Source: Rhynchopus sp. YZ270_cl-10 (lineage: Eukaryota; Euglenozoa; Diplonemea; Diplonemida; Diplonemidae). From it: DNA of 64,000 bases. A model generated the notes under the pieces. The model made no database searches, had not been told where the DNA came from, and was given only the letters and a program-made list of their open reading frames with translations. The stretch lies in NCBI GenBank assembly GCA_964035575.1, contig OZ037888.1, positions 620,001-684,000 on the forward strand. Direction: 5' to 3'. Numbering within the stretch: the stretch's first letter is position 1; every line of letters starts with the position of its first letter. Position numbers and translations under genes: made by a program. This document shows, in pieces, positions 50,259-61,230 of the stretch.

Positions 50259-50862
50259 TTTTTATTCCCCTGGGAAATAAAGTATACGAAGGATTTGGCA
50301 CTTTTAGCGGGATTTTATTTAATGATAATTTCACGCTAAATTTTGGTACATGTAGGTAGTAGGGCTGGAGGGACCGTCCAGCCTTTTTTAGCCTCCCTCC
50401 AGCCTCCTCAATCCCGCCAGCCCCTCAGCGGGCCTATCTAGGGGTCCGCGGGACCCGGTAGCGCTGGCGGGAGGGTAATGAGAGCTTTTTTTTTTTTTTT
50501 TTTCACGCTCTTTTTTTTTTTTTGAAAACTTGGTTGTATTAGTGTAGCCACCCTAGAGTGTGCTCCACTATTTTTTTTCCCTGAGAGCTTCCTGTGAGGA
50601 CACATACTCGTTAGTTATTGCACAATAAATAAGTCACGCTAAAAGTGCCAAATCCTTTCGTATACTTTATTTCCCGTGAAATAAAATTACGTATTCACCT
50701 CCTTTTAGCGGATTATTTTGCGATACTTCACTTATTTTTTTCCCAGGCTCGTGCACTCAATTTGCCTCGCTTCGCTCGGCAAATTAAGTAGCCCTCGCCT
50801 GGGAAAAAAATGCGTGAAGTTATCGCAAAATAAAACCCCGCTAAAAGGAGGTGAATAAATAG
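50259..50862. mobile_element. double-foldback element, copy 1, with family-B insertion
   Basis: Two nested palindromes: the outer pair GGGAAATAAAGTATACGAAG/complement (50270 and about 50670) with GGATTTGGCACTTTTAGCGG arms, and a second pair CACCTCCTTTTAGCGG ... CCGCTAAAAGGAGGTG (50697 and 50838) around a CCTCGCTTCGCTCGG core. Relative to copy 2 it has an extra segment of about 55 bp at 50523-50577, a reverse family-B repeat set in a T-run. Confidence 0.8.
50523..50577 (-). repeat. family-B repeat inserted in copy 1
   Basis: GAAAACTTGGTTGTATTAGT, GTAGCCACC, TGCTCCACTATTTTTTTT. The corresponding site in copy 2 (about 51131) is an uninterrupted T-run. Confidence 0.75.
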
Positions 50863-50865
50863 TTA

Positions 50866-51412
50866 TTTTTATTCCCCTGGGAAATAAAGTATACGAAGGA
50901 TTTGGCACTTTTAGCGGGATTTTATTTAATGATAATTTCACGCTAAATTTTGGTACATGCAGGTAGTAGGGCTGGAGGGACCGTCCAGCCTTTTTTAGCC
51001 TCCCTCCAGCCTCCTCAATCCCGCCAGCCCCTCAGCGGGCCTATCTAGGGGTCCGCGGGACCCGGTAGCGCTGGCGGGAGGGTAATGAGAGCTTTTTTTT
51101 TTTTTTTTCACGCTCTTTTTTTTTTTTTTCCCCTGAGAGCTTCTTGTGAGGACACATACTCGTTAGTTATTGCACAATAAATAAGTCCCGCTAAAAGTGC
51201 CAAATCCTTTCGTATACTTTATTTCCCGTGAAATAAAATTACGTATTCACCTCCTTTTAGCGGATTATTTTGCGATACTTCACTTATTTTTTTCCCAGGC
51301 TCGTGCACTCAATTTGCCTCGCTTCGCTCGGCAAATTAAGTAGCCCTCGCCTGGGAAAAAAATGCGTGAAGTTATCGCAAAATAAAACCCCGCTAAAAGG
51401 AGGTGAATAAAT

Positions 51413-51414
<2 letters not shown>
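50866..51414. mobile_element. double-foldback element, copy 2, empty site
   Basis: Direct tandem copy of 50259-50862, almost identical base for base apart from the missing 55 bp, homopolymer length and a few substitutions. It is followed immediately by T54. Confidence 0.8.

Positions 51415-51468
<54 letters not shown>
51415..51468 (+). repeat. 54-nt T homopolymer
   Basis: An uninterrupted run of 54 T between GAATAAATAG and GAGGGGAG; the longest homopolymer in the window. Its length could be affected by sequencing. Confidence 0.85.
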
Positions 51469-51473
<5 letters not shown>

Positions 51474-52185
51474 GAGAAAATGAAGGGAAAAGAGGGTTGG
51501 TGTGCATCAACGAGCTCCTTTGGGGAAGGACGGGTTTTTACCCCCTACCGAGGTTCGTTGTATCGCCTGTATTTGGTGACGAAGGTTCATCTTATCAAAG
51601 GTCTTTCTTTTTGCAAAAGGTGTCTCCCATTCAGAGCACCGAAACAGTGTACTCACTGCACTCAGCCCCCCCCTTTTTTCATTACGTACACATTTCCCCT
51701 TTTCTTGGTACACTGTTCACAAGAGGGCTTTGTATTCCAAGCTGCATTTTTCTTTGGCGACTAAGGCTTTTTTAAATGGGTAGTTTTCCCCCCAGGGGAA
51801 AGCTCCCCCACCATACGCGTTCAGTTGCGTGTGATATTATTTTTATTCCTACGAAGCTTGCTTTAAAGGAGAAATAGTATTACCGTGGTACGGTCGCCAA
51901 ATCATCCCTCAAACAGGAGGATTTGTGCAAATCAACGAAAACAACTTTTACTTACCTACCCCGATCCTACTATTTCCTTTTTTATTCCTGCTAGAATGTA
52001 GCAGTAAGCAGTGCAGTTTGTTAGACCACATTTTTTGAGATGTGTTGTCGAGGAATTACACCCCCTTTTCGCCCCCCCTTCATGTACGTTATCCATTAAA
52101 TTTGTGTATTTGTAGGGACGTTGTTCAACTGTCGCCTTCAACCATTTTTATTTTAGTTTTATTTTCAGACGTAATCGACGTGATC

Positions 52186-52225
52186 AAGGTGACTAAGCCC
52201 TAGAGGCTATCGTCTTGCAAAAAAT
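52186..52225 (+). repeat. hairpin repeat family A (partial)
   Basis: GTGATCAAGGTGACTAAGCC then CTAGAGGCTATCGTCTTGCA; it keeps the extended GTGATC head seen at 63.9 kb. Confidence 0.6.
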
Positions 52226-52496
52226 TCTTTTTCGCCTCTTTCTTTCTACAATACAACATTACCAAGCAATAACAACAGCCGAACGAATCCATTTCAATTA
52301 AAAAACAAAAACAAAACAAACAAAGAAACAAACAAACGTACACAACTACCTCCCATATATTTCTCTCTCTCTCTCTCCAACCTTCCCCCTCCCGGATTAG
52401 CGACACAGGGATTGTGCCCCATTATAGCCTCTCCCACACTGCAAAACGGGGACCCCAACCAGATCCTACATCAGGCCTAATTATGATTATTTCGTT

Positions 52497-52652
52497 CATC
52501 TGACTGAGTGGAAGCGGGGGGTACGGCATATCAAGATTGTAAACCCCGAAATGGATTGTAGGACTGCATGGTTGGGACCCCGGTACACCCGGTCAATTGT
52601 ACCAAAAAGGTACACTTTTCACAGAGAGGGGCTGTTGGGTTTCAAGTCAACT
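52497..52652 (+). repeat. family-D repeat, long form
   Basis: ATCTGACTGAGTGGAAGCGG, ATATCAAGATTGTAAACCCC, GGATTGTAGGACTGCATGG, a GGTACACC segment, GAGGGGCTGTTGGGTTTCAA and GTCAACTTC. Confidence 0.65.
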
Positions 52653-52806
52653 TCTCTTTCAATTGCAGTCTTGGGTTCATCTTTGCCCCTTTCTCAAAGC
52701 ACCCCCTCCTCTTCCTCTTCATCCCCCAACAGACACCCCACACCCACTCTAATGTAACCCCCTCCTCCTTTCCCCCCCTAAGATGATATGATACGTTGAA
52801 GACAAA

Positions 52807-55800
52807 ATGGGGCGAACCAGGCATAGATATTTGTTGAAGGCGTTGGGGATGAGCAGCTCTGAGGGGTACGGTGAAAAGGTGGCACATGAAATCATCGAAA
52901 GGGAGCTGCGAGACGAAGAATGGGCGGTCGGGGTGCGCGCGGTTCTGTGCAGCGAGTTTGAGGAAGGGGAGGGGTGGTGCATCAACGAACTCTTAGTGGG
53001 GATTGTTCAGCAGGGCTATTCCTCGCAGTCGCATGAGGTCACCGCAGCGGTGCTGTGTGTAGTATATCCACTATTCCACGGAAGCCTCTCCACCGCGCAA
53101 AAACAATGTGTTCTCGACTCCGGAGTCCCCTCCTTGACATTCCACGTTCTCGATTCGCTTATCCAAGAAAATGTTTCAGTAGCAACCTCCGCCGTCGCCT
53201 GCCCCTTAGTTCTTCTTCTTACAATGATGTTGATGCACTCTCCGGAAGTTTTTGAAAATGTTTCTAGCCCGGTCTGCATTTTTTCTTCTCTCCTCTCTGT
53301 CCTCCTCAGCCTTTACGAGAGAGAAGAGGAAGATCCCGCTGTGCTTTATGACGACCACTCGAGAACGCTTTTATCACTTCATGTAGGGGTGTACAATGCG
53401 TTGATGGGGGTGGTCGCGTTGTTCGTTGAGGAAGAGGCAGAGAAGGTGGTCCTTCCTTTTATCATGGCTGCAGAATGGCTGTTTCGGGTGAAACAAAAGA
53501 ACCATATCGGGTGTCCAATTCTTGGAGAGGATTCGGTTAGGGAACACCCCCTTGGCAGCGTTTTGTTGGAGTTTTGTGTACGTCATTCCAGCTTTGCGGA
53601 TCGAATTTACTATCTTTACGATTTTCCGATGGATGTGACGATAGAAGAAGATGTGACATCCCCCTATTCCGATATGTGCTCCACCCGAGATGCGTTAACC
53701 GGATTTGAATTGGATGAGTGGTACGCCTGTCCTCAAGGGAGAGGTCCATTTGTCTTTGGCGCTGAAGAAGAGCCTCCTCCACTCTATAATCGTCTCTGTG
53801 ACAGCGTCGCCCGCCTTCGCCACAACGATCCTACCTCCCCTCTTTCCCCTGCAGTGTCCGTCTCAAACCATCTTCGTGATGTTCTCCTCCTCCGCTTTGG
53901 CATTGCATCGAGCAGAACCGACCGTAAACTGCTGACCCTCCCCCTCAACCCCGCTCCAGACTCCGTAATGGGGGAAACAACTGAAGTTCCGGTACATCAT
54001 CGGTTCCCTCAAGGGGTAACCAATTTTGTGCATGATCTATTATTGTACGCTGTATCCGGGTGTTTAACGGGAAGTGGAACGCCAAAAATCACTTCTACTA
54101 CGTTAACGGAATTATTACAAGCGAGTTTATATCAAAGCAAAGTGGATGTACCGGTGAGTTGCTTCCCTCTAGGGGTAGGCAAGAGAAGAGAGGCGGAGTC
54201 GCCACGGAGAAGAAGGCCTACGCTTTTGTTGCGGGAGGAAGAGGTCCCGGTACCAGAGAGGGTGTTGCTGAAGAGGGTGCTGAGGTATACAGAGGCATTG
54301 ATGGAGGATGTGTGTCAGGATCTGTCATCTGTGTTAGAAGACGGAGAGACAACGGCGAAGGAGGCTATGGTGGACGAAGGCGGTTTGGTGGGGAAGATTG
54401 CGGTGCTGTGCTTTACGGTGTTTCTGCAGTGTGGGGTAGAGTTCGCAGGGGGTGCGGAGGGGTTTTTTGCGTCGAGCACAGCGTTGTCGGCGACAATGAA
54501 AAGGTTACTATGTTTCTTCGATTATGCATGGATGTTGAGAGGGTGGGCCCCACATTGTGATGGAGAACGTGGCCATCATATTCCCTCCATTGTGCACGAC
54601 TCTCGCAAGACCTTCGATAACTACCAAAAAAGCAATGTACTCAACCACTGCGACACCTTGCTGGCAACAGTGGTGGGGCTCGAGACTATCCTGCAGGGAA
54701 TGCCGCTCGCTCAGCAGCGTACTACGTTTTCACTCAATGCTGTCCTCCTTCGGAGGATGAGCGACTGTCTGACGCGGGTCTGGGAGGACCGTACACAGAG
54801 TATGGTGGTAAACCTAGTACGTCTGCTTTCTGCCAGGCTGGATACGTTGGCTCTGTACGACGCTACGTTCACCTCAGGGATGTATCTGTTGCTGGTCAAA
54901 GCTGTCGAAGATGCGACACCAGAAGGGACGCCCTTTGCAATAGCGGGTCTGCTGCACACTACCTCAGCTACATCGCATAATAATATGGAGATGCTCCGCG
55001 CCTGTTCTCATTTGTTTCGTGTCGCGAATCTTCTCCTGCAGACTAGCCTTCTTCTTGAGACAGAATGTGAACGGACATTGTCCATGCTCACAGACGCGCA
55101 CAAATCAGTAAACGACACTGCAATGTCTCCGTCGTCAGAGGTGTTAAGTGAAAGCATCGCCTCAGAAGGCACACAGGAGAATGCCCATCCTTTGTATAAT
55201 GAAGCGGCGCTGCGGGATGTGTACGTTGTGGTGAAGTTGATGGAGGCGGTGTTACCGCCGCACGACGTTACTCAAGACTTTTATGAGAGGAAAGGGATAT
55301 TGAACGACGACGACACAAACGATGTGTTCATGAGCTTCCGGATGTACGACGATGAAATTGCGTATTATGACACCGCATCGCTTCAGTTTGTGATGGAGAA
55401 GATCGCAGAAGTGTTCAAAGCGATTTTCACGACTGCCCTTCAACGATATCAGTTCCATCAGGACACAGTGCAGGACCCACGCCTCACGCAGACCGCATCA
55501 GGTGAAGGGCTTGCCACGCTGTGGCAGGCAGAGCTGCCACACGAAGTGTTCCGTATCTTGGAGACGTCGCTGTTTTTGTTCTTCAAGATCAGCTGGTTCA
55601 AGAATGGCATGGAAGTTGTAGAACGATGTCTACGTGGGTGTCTGGAAAGCTGCTACCTATTCTTCTCCTTCCAGAAGGGGTTTTTCGATGCCGAGGAACA
55701 GAATAAAAGGCTGAAATCACTGTTCTCCTATCTTTTTGAACGTCTCCCCGCAAACCGTGTTCAGGTACGCACCAGAACCAACAGTGCAGGCAATGTCGAG

Positions 55801-57888
55801 ACGTATGAGTACCGATACAATGAAAGTGAGTCAGAGGGCTCGGTAGACCCGCTAGCTCTGCACGATGCGATTGGGGATAGGTTCTGCTTTTTGCTGATGA
55901 AGCGGGATGAGACCGGGATGGGGCACATCATCAAAATGCAGCGGTGGTGGCGGAGGCGGCAACGCGATCATATGTTGAAACAGGTTCGTACTGAGACATC
56001 CGCCGTCTTCAGAGAGGAGGAGACAGAACGGACGCAACTAAGCATCGCAAACACCCGCATGCGCACAGCGCTCTTCATAAAATTTTCGGAGACGGGGACA
56101 ATGTTAAAGGATGCCTTCATCGTGCGGAAGAAGTTTGAAGGGAAGATGATGTGTGAAAAGCAGTTCATCTCGACGTCAGAAATTGAGCAAATCCATGAGG
56201 TTCTTGTCAAGTTTGTTGTGATCAAGGAGGAGATTGCGCGCGAGGCGATGGACGACGACGTGGACTACTTCTTTCACTTCTTTGTCGAGAGCTGCGAGGT
56301 CATCATGAGGGACGAGACAGAGACACGATGTGTCCTTGTCCAGGATGAGCAAGCGGACAGGGTGCAGATCTTCCTCGAGAAGAAGGACAGCTTCGACTAT
56401 CTGCAGCTGTGCCTGCTCGAAAGGGTGCGTCTCTCGCATAAGGAGTATGCTGAGCGCGACCTGCTGGAACGTCGTCAAATCAGCACAACACAGGTGCTCT
56501 ATGACTCGTGTGCACTGCTGCGCCTGCAGGTGGACGAATACTTCTTCCGCAAGCACGTCATATCCACACAGCTCGCCTCCATGCGGAAGGACGTCGTCAA
56601 GCTGTTTCAGTGCATCTTCCGCGACTTCTTCTCGTCTGAAGTGCGGGAACGGGCGCTGCTGACACGCGTTCACGAAGGGGCAGAGGCGCAACTCATACGT
56701 CATGACAAGGTGCTGCTGATCCTCTGCCAGGAGGATCAGGCACGTGGCGAAGTGGAACGTGCCTGGGTACGCTGTGTGTCAGCAACATACCGCCACACCA
56801 ACGATGCTGTGCAGTGCCAGACGCTCATCGAAGACGAGGTAGAAGGACGGCAAGGCCTTTTGGCGAGGTACGACGTCCTGCACGGCAAGCTTCTCCGCGT
56901 TCTCCTTCCACACAAACTGCAATGCCTTGAAGCGCACTGGCGGACCCAAATCCAGCACACCCGAGCCCTCGAACTTCTCGTTGCAAAGCGCCACTCCATC
57001 ACCGAACGGATGTCGATTCTGGTCGCCCTCGAACGCAAGATGCGTGCCGCGGCGGCTCTGGCAGAAGTATTTGAACGCAACGCACTTCTAGACATCCTCC
57101 ACAGATGGCGCACCGATGATGAAGAGACCACACAGCGCGCTGTCATCGACACTGAATGGAAGGCCCTTCTCTTTGCGAGGGCAGACCCTATCATGCATGC
57201 CATTCTTAGCTGCGCTGCTAGGAAAACCCGCGAGATGGAGTACGGCCACCGCCGCCACATTGAGTTCTACGAAGAGCAGACCTGGGGGACAACTGCCCTC
57301 ACAACCTGGACCGCAATGGAAGGATCCGCTCGGAAGGTCCTCCGCAAACAGCTGTTATCCCGCCTGCGACGGCTTATCATGAATGCGGCAACACAGATTA
57401 ACACACATCGCCTAAAAGACGTTGCAAACGATCTATGGAAACGGAGTGAGTCTGTTTCTACTGCATCCATGCGTGGTACCATGCATTTTTCTGTTCATCA
57501 TCAGCTTCACAGCAGAAATGGCAAAGCTCCGTCCAAAGCAAGCAGTGTGCGTCGAGGTGATAGAGCAGATGGCGTAGGGACTGCATCGCAACAGTCACGA
57601 CATCAACCGCAACAGCAGCCACGGTTTCTCTCCTTCAAAAAGGAGACCCCCGTGGAGGCGAGACGACGGAGGGTCCGGAATGGAGTTGGGAGAGATGATT
57701 CCGCAGGGTCAGCGTTTGCAAGGCTTTCTGTAAGCTCGGTGCTAGGCGCAAAAGGGAAGGAAGGGAATGTGCCTCGAGGGGAGGGAAATGCACGTAGTCA
57801 TGATGGCATCGTGCAGGCCCGGCGTAGCAGAGTGAGAAGGGTAGAAATGCTGAAGGAGACGTGCCCTGCATCGTTGATATATTCATGA
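52807..57888 (+). CDS. large hypothetical protein with IQ motif, 1693 aa
   Basis: I do not recognise this as a named family. It is one uninterrupted exon starting at 52807, after a CCCCCCTAAG acceptor and a tiny out-of-frame upstream ATG. Residues 1-1030 look like a long helical-repeat region rich in Leu (for example LAARL/LLLTMMLM-type helices) with acidic loops. Residues about 1040-1060 contain an IQ-like calmodulin-binding site (IIKMQRWWRRRQRDHML). Residues 1060-1550 are charged coiled coil dense in Glu/Arg (LIEDEVEGRQGLLARYDVL, ALERKMRAAAALAEVFERN). The last 140 residues are basic, Ser/Gln-rich and disordered. The architecture would suit a cytoskeletal or flagellar scaffold regulated by calmodulin; this is inference only. 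Confidence 0.82.
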   Translation: MGRTRHRYLLKALGMSSSEGYGEKVAHEIIERELRDEEWAVGVRAVLCSEFEEGEGWCINELLVGIVQQGYSSQSHEVTAAVLCVVYPLFHGSLSTAQKQCVLDSGVPSLTFHVLDSLIQENVSVATSAVACPLVLLLTMMLMHSPEVFENVSSPVCIFSSLLSVLLSLYEREEEDPAVLYDDHSRTLLSLHVGVYNALMGVVALFVEEEAEKVVLPFIMAAEWLFRVKQKNHIGCPILGEDSVREHPLGSVLLEFCVRHSSFADRIYYLYDFPMDVTIEEDVTSPYSDMCSTRDALTGFELDEWYACPQGRGPFVFGAEEEPPPLYNRLCDSVARLRHNDPTSPLSPAVSVSNHLRDVLLLRFGIASSRTDRKLLTLPLNPAPDSVMGETTEVPVHHRFPQGVTNFVHDLLLYAVSGCLTGSGTPKITSTTLTELLQASLYQSKVDVPVSCFPLGVGKRREAESPRRRRPTLLLREEEVPVPERVLLKRVLRYTEALMEDVCQDLSSVLEDGETTAKEAMVDEGGLVGKIAVLCFTVFLQCGVEFAGGAEGFFASSTALSATMKRLLCFFDYAWMLRGWAPHCDGERGHHIPSIVHDSRKTFDNYQKSNVLNHCDTLLATVVGLETILQGMPLAQQRTTFSLNAVLLRRMSDCLTRVWEDRTQSMVVNLVRLLSARLDTLALYDATFTSGMYLLLVKAVEDATPEGTPFAIAGLLHTTSATSHNNMEMLRACSHLFRVANLLLQTSLLLETECERTLSMLTDAHKSVNDTAMSPSSEVLSESIASEGTQENAHPLYNEAALRDVYVVVKLMEAVLPPHDVTQDFYERKGILNDDDTNDVFMSFRMYDDEIAYYDTASLQFVMEKIAEVFKAIFTTALQRYQFHQDTVQDPRLTQTASGEGLATLWQAELPHEVFRILETSLFLFFKISWFKNGMEVVERCLRGCLESCYLFFSFQKGFFDAEEQNKRLKSLFSYLFERLPANRVQVRTRTNSAGNVETYEYRYNESESEGSVDPLALHDAIGDRFCFLLMKRDETGMGHIIKMQRWWRRRQRDHMLKQVRTETSAVFREEETERTQLSIANTRMRTALFIKFSETGTMLKDAFIVRKKFEGKMMCEKQFISTSEIEQIHEVLVKFVVIKEEIAREAMDDDVDYFFHFFVESCEVIMRDETETRCVLVQDEQADRVQIFLEKKDSFDYLQLCLLERVRLSHKEYAERDLLERRQISTTQVLYDSCALLRLQVDEYFFRKHVISTQLASMRKDVVKLFQCIFRDFFSSEVRERALLTRVHEGAEAQLIRHDKVLLILCQEDQARGEVERAWVRCVSATYRHTNDAVQCQTLIEDEVEGRQGLLARYDVLHGKLLRVLLPHKLQCLEAHWRTQIQHTRALELLVAKRHSITERMSILVALERKMRAAAALAEVFERNALLDILHRWRTDDEETTQRAVIDTEWKALLFARADPIMHAILSCAARKTREMEYGHRRHIEFYEEQTWGTTALTTWTAMEGSARKVLRKQLLSRLRRLIMNAATQINTHRLKDVANDLWKRSESVSTASMRGTMHFSVHHQLHSRNGKAPSKASSVRRGDRADGVGTASQQSRHQPQQQPRFLSFKKETPVEARRRRVRNGVGRDDSAGSAFARLSVSSVLGAKGKEGNVPRGEGNARSHDGIVQARRSRVRRVEMLKETCPASLIYS

Positions 57889-59221
57889 GGGAAAGGGGGG
57901 AATCTTAGGGGGGGATGTGATTTTTTTTTGAAGATGTGTGTGATTTGCTGTCTAAAAATAGCCTCGAAGAAACACATTTTTTTGTAAAAAAATCTGTGAG
58001 AAAATTAGGCTTTTGGCAGCAGCTTTTTGTAAAGAAAAAAAAGGTGGCTTAGTAAAATGAGGCTTGTGGCCCATCTTACAGCACCCTTTTTAAATGGTGT
58101 AAACCCTTTCCCACTTCTTCCCTTCATTTTTTCACTCTCTTTTTTCCTTTTCCAAGGGAAAATGGGGTAAAATGCAGGGAGGGTGGGTGTGGAGTTATAC
58201 CATAGTGTTATTTCCCTTCACCACTAAACCCCATTGAAAGTTAGCAAAAATAAACGAGAGACGTTTCTTTTGCGCATTTTTTTGAAGCTGCATTTCCCCC
58301 GAACAATGATGACATAACAAAGAGAACAATCCAACTCCGAACGACATTGAGTGATAAACTCTTTATTAGGAAGAGCCGGCTGAGTTAACCCCATCCCACC
58401 CCTACTAGGCATACTTGGGCACCCATAGGGGCAGGCCCTGATGACCCTCCTGCCTCCTACCTGTCTTATTCGCGATGTGTTTAACTTATTATTCACTTCT
58501 GCAAGAATGTCTACCCAATGCCACCCTCTCGTTCATGATGACCACAAAACACAACAACATTCTGTCACCTCCGAACTGAGTCGGCGTCTTCATGGCGCTG
58601 GTGTGCGTAATAATTGTGTTGAACAAAACCTGCTGACCGGAACATGCCCCTCTCCCCGCCACAACCCTTCACAGCGCATCCACCACGGAGAAATGCTGTT
58701 GTGCAGACACAGCAGCCTGCGTGCTGTGTCTGCAGGGTTTCACTAGCTACGTTCGCCTTTTGGTTGATCGGAGTACTGTTTGAAGATCCTCTTGCTGTGT
58801 GCTGTCTGGGATGGGTGGGCACAAGGGACATGCGACAGTGGATGAGGAACATGGATGGGTAGCCACAAGAATTTCAAACAAGCTTTAGATTGAATGTTTG
58901 GTGTGGTTTTTGGGTTAATGCATGTTTGTTTTAGAGCTGCAACTATGCCAGCAGAGGATTGACTGTAGACGCATCCCTCTGGGGTGGGGACAGGGTGACA
59001 GGGTGACAGGGTGGGACACATGGGGACACCGGGTAGGGGACAGGGGACGACATGGTCGGGGAAACCACACAGGGTTCAAAAGTACGTTCGTTTGGGTTGA
59101 TCAAGCCACCCTCAGACCCAGAGGTGAGGTGCAAGTCTGTGCAAAGGACGTTCGTTTCCTTCCCTCCATCCCTTGCATTGGGCCGTCTGATGCCTGCCCA
59201 TTCGCAAGGCGTCTCCTCAAA
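57889..59221. other. intergenic spacer, 1.3 kb
   Basis: A diverged family-A copy lies at 58022-58062 (GGTGGCTTAG...GAGGCTTGTGGCCCATC). The rest is mostly unique GC-balanced sequence with a GGGTGACA/GGGGACA minisatellite (about 58985-59050). Short open stretches on both strands around 58.45-58.85 kb lack start context or continuation. An AG at 59207-59208 precedes the SGNH gene. Confidence 0.55.
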
Positions 59222-61230
59222 ATGACTCGCAGAAGAGGCGCATCTGTGGAGGCATCACTACTCCAGAACACTGCTGCTCTGTCCTCTAGTGGGTCCTTCG
59301 GGAGCGTTGTCAGTAAAGGTCATTAACACAAACGGCTCCCTTTTTCTTTTTGTATTGCTACCGCAACCCTTTTGTTTGTACACAAGATATGCGGGATGTG
59401 TTCCGTTCTGGTGTGCTGCTGACGTTGGTTCTGTTTGCGTGCTCTGCGACGTATAGCTTGTGGCCGCACTCCCAGCAGCGTGTCGACGCAGGTGTTCCAA
59501 GGGAGCTGGTGTACCTGGAGGACAGCGGTGCACAGCGTATTGTGCGGCAGAGCATTGCGGCGTGCTCTGGGCACATCACGAACAACACAAACCACACAAA
59601 CTACGCCTCGCTTGCAGACTCGGACGTCATTGTGCCCAACCCAAGCACTGCAGGCCGCACCACTGTCGGGTACATCATCGCACGCACCCACGACGGCAGC
59701 CTTGCATGCACAGCAAACGACTTCTTCGACCTCACCTTATGGAGTGCGCGCAACCGCGTCCCCGTCTCGGTCTTCACAGAAGGTCCTGGGGTCTACAGGT
59801 TCGTCTTCACCCCAAAGGTGCCGGGGGAATTTGTGTTGTGCACTACGCTCTTCTTTACGTCGCAAGCAAATGTGTTGCGTACGTGGCCAGAAGGTGCAGA
59901 CGGTCCTGACTGGACGGAGGATGAGTGGGCGGACCTATCACGCTCTCTGAACGTTCTCCGCCACAAAGACACCGCGGAGTGGTGTGACAACCCATACGCT
60001 GAGAAGACAAAGAAATGCCAGCCCCTCACTGTCTCTGGCGAAATACATCTCCCAAAAGAACCCTGTGGCAACCATTGGGCGGACAGCACCGGCCTCGCAG
60101 GCTCCTGGGTGAAGGCAGAGAAGGAGGCTTGCTACCCAGGGCTCTGCGAAGGGGACCTTGCGTTCATGGCGTCGGACGGATGGGTGTGGGTTCCAGATAC
60201 ATGCTACCTGCGGCTTTACAACAAAGAGTCTGCTTGGGACTGCCTCAACGGGAAGCGCATTCTGTGGTTTGGCGACTCCACGTTGAAGCAGCCGGCAACA
60301 AACCTCGCAGAAAATGTTCTGGGCGTCCCGGCGTTGAAACGCTCTTACAATTATATGCGGAGCTTCTGTCCGCAGGGGGAAAAAATTCTGAAGAGATCGT
60401 ACCGCAAAAAGCTTATAAAGGCGGGACAACGTGGATGCGCTGGGCCCTTTGAACACCGACAATGGAAGGCCACACGCAACAACCCCACTGCTCCACACCA
60501 GAACGTCTCACTGCAGTTTCTTTGGGGCGGCGGGAAGACGATCTACGACCAGAAAAGCCTACACCCACGCGGCATGGAACTTCTCACCGAAGACACCGAA
60601 GCGCGCAAGGTTTTTTTTGACCTTCTTTCCGGAGACATACCGGATGTAGTTATCATGCACCACTATGCCTGGGATTCCGTGGCGCAGTTTCACCCAACGG
60701 AGTTTGAGGCTACGTTGAAGGCCATCATTGATGTGGTGCTGGCAAACCCGGGTACGGTACTGCATTGGGACTCTGCGCATCCGAGCTGTGGATCTGACAG
60801 GTTTGACCATAATACGTCTCTCTGCGTGGAGGCGATTGCGAACAAACTGAACACAGCTGGCGCACGGCGCAATGTGCACCGTATGGACCAATTCTTCCGG
60901 CGAGAGTACCCAGACGAACCCCGCATCACCTTCGGCAACCGATACGCCATGGCGCACCCCCTCTCCTTTGGCCAGCAGTTCTGCCACTTTGGCAACCACT
61001 TCGGGACCCACCCTGCAGCCTGCCACAGCCTTATGCCCGAAAAGCCAGCCACATGCTACCGAGACTGGCTTGCAGATAAATATGAAAGCACTGTATGGTT
61101 AAACAAAATATGCACGAACCCCCCAAAAACCCAAGGAGATGGAACAATAGAGGTATGTAAGGGGGGAGCAGCCTTTTTAAATTCTTTTTTTTTTTTAAAA
61201 GCAACTTCTGCAAGATATGGGGTTCGATAA
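59222..61230 (+). CDS. NXPE/PC-esterase-type SGNH protein, paralogue 1
   Basis: Predicted type II secretory-pathway protein, likely an acyl-ester hydrolase or transferase acting on glycans. The proposed exons 59222-59312 and 59387-61230 join in phase (GSVV/N/MRDVF) over a 74-bp pyrimidine-rich intron, adding a basic cytosolic tail before the signal anchor (SGVLLTLVLFACSATYS). Otherwise the start is the ATG at 59389 (614 aa). An Ig/filamin-like strand region (GPGVYRFVFTPKVPGEF) is followed by the PC-esterase domain: GLAGSWVKAEKEACYPGLC, block I WFGDSTLKQ (nucleophile Ser at 60277) and a D-x-x-H candidate HWDSAHP (near 60766). A second donor (GTATGT at 61153) may splice out the last 26 codons and join an exon at 61202 ending at 61300. 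The N-terminal exon is inferred. Confidence 0.82.

Larger units (their letters stand above)
50024..52806. other. 2.8-kb repeat region
   Basis: Holds poly-T runs, the duplicated double-foldback unit (50259-51414), a 54-base T homopolymer (51415-51468), a family-A fragment lacking its hairpin (51568-51608), a partial family-D (51708-51750), a family-A copy (52186-52225) and a full family-D (52497-52652). A CCCCCCTAAG acceptor (AG 52781-52782) precedes the 1693-aa gene. Confidence 0.65.

Noticed and set aside
58441-58852. Possible small genes on either strand between the 1693-aa gene and the SGNH pair
   Set aside because: Open frames of about 100 codons with no acceptor context, domain or conserved partner; could not be supported.
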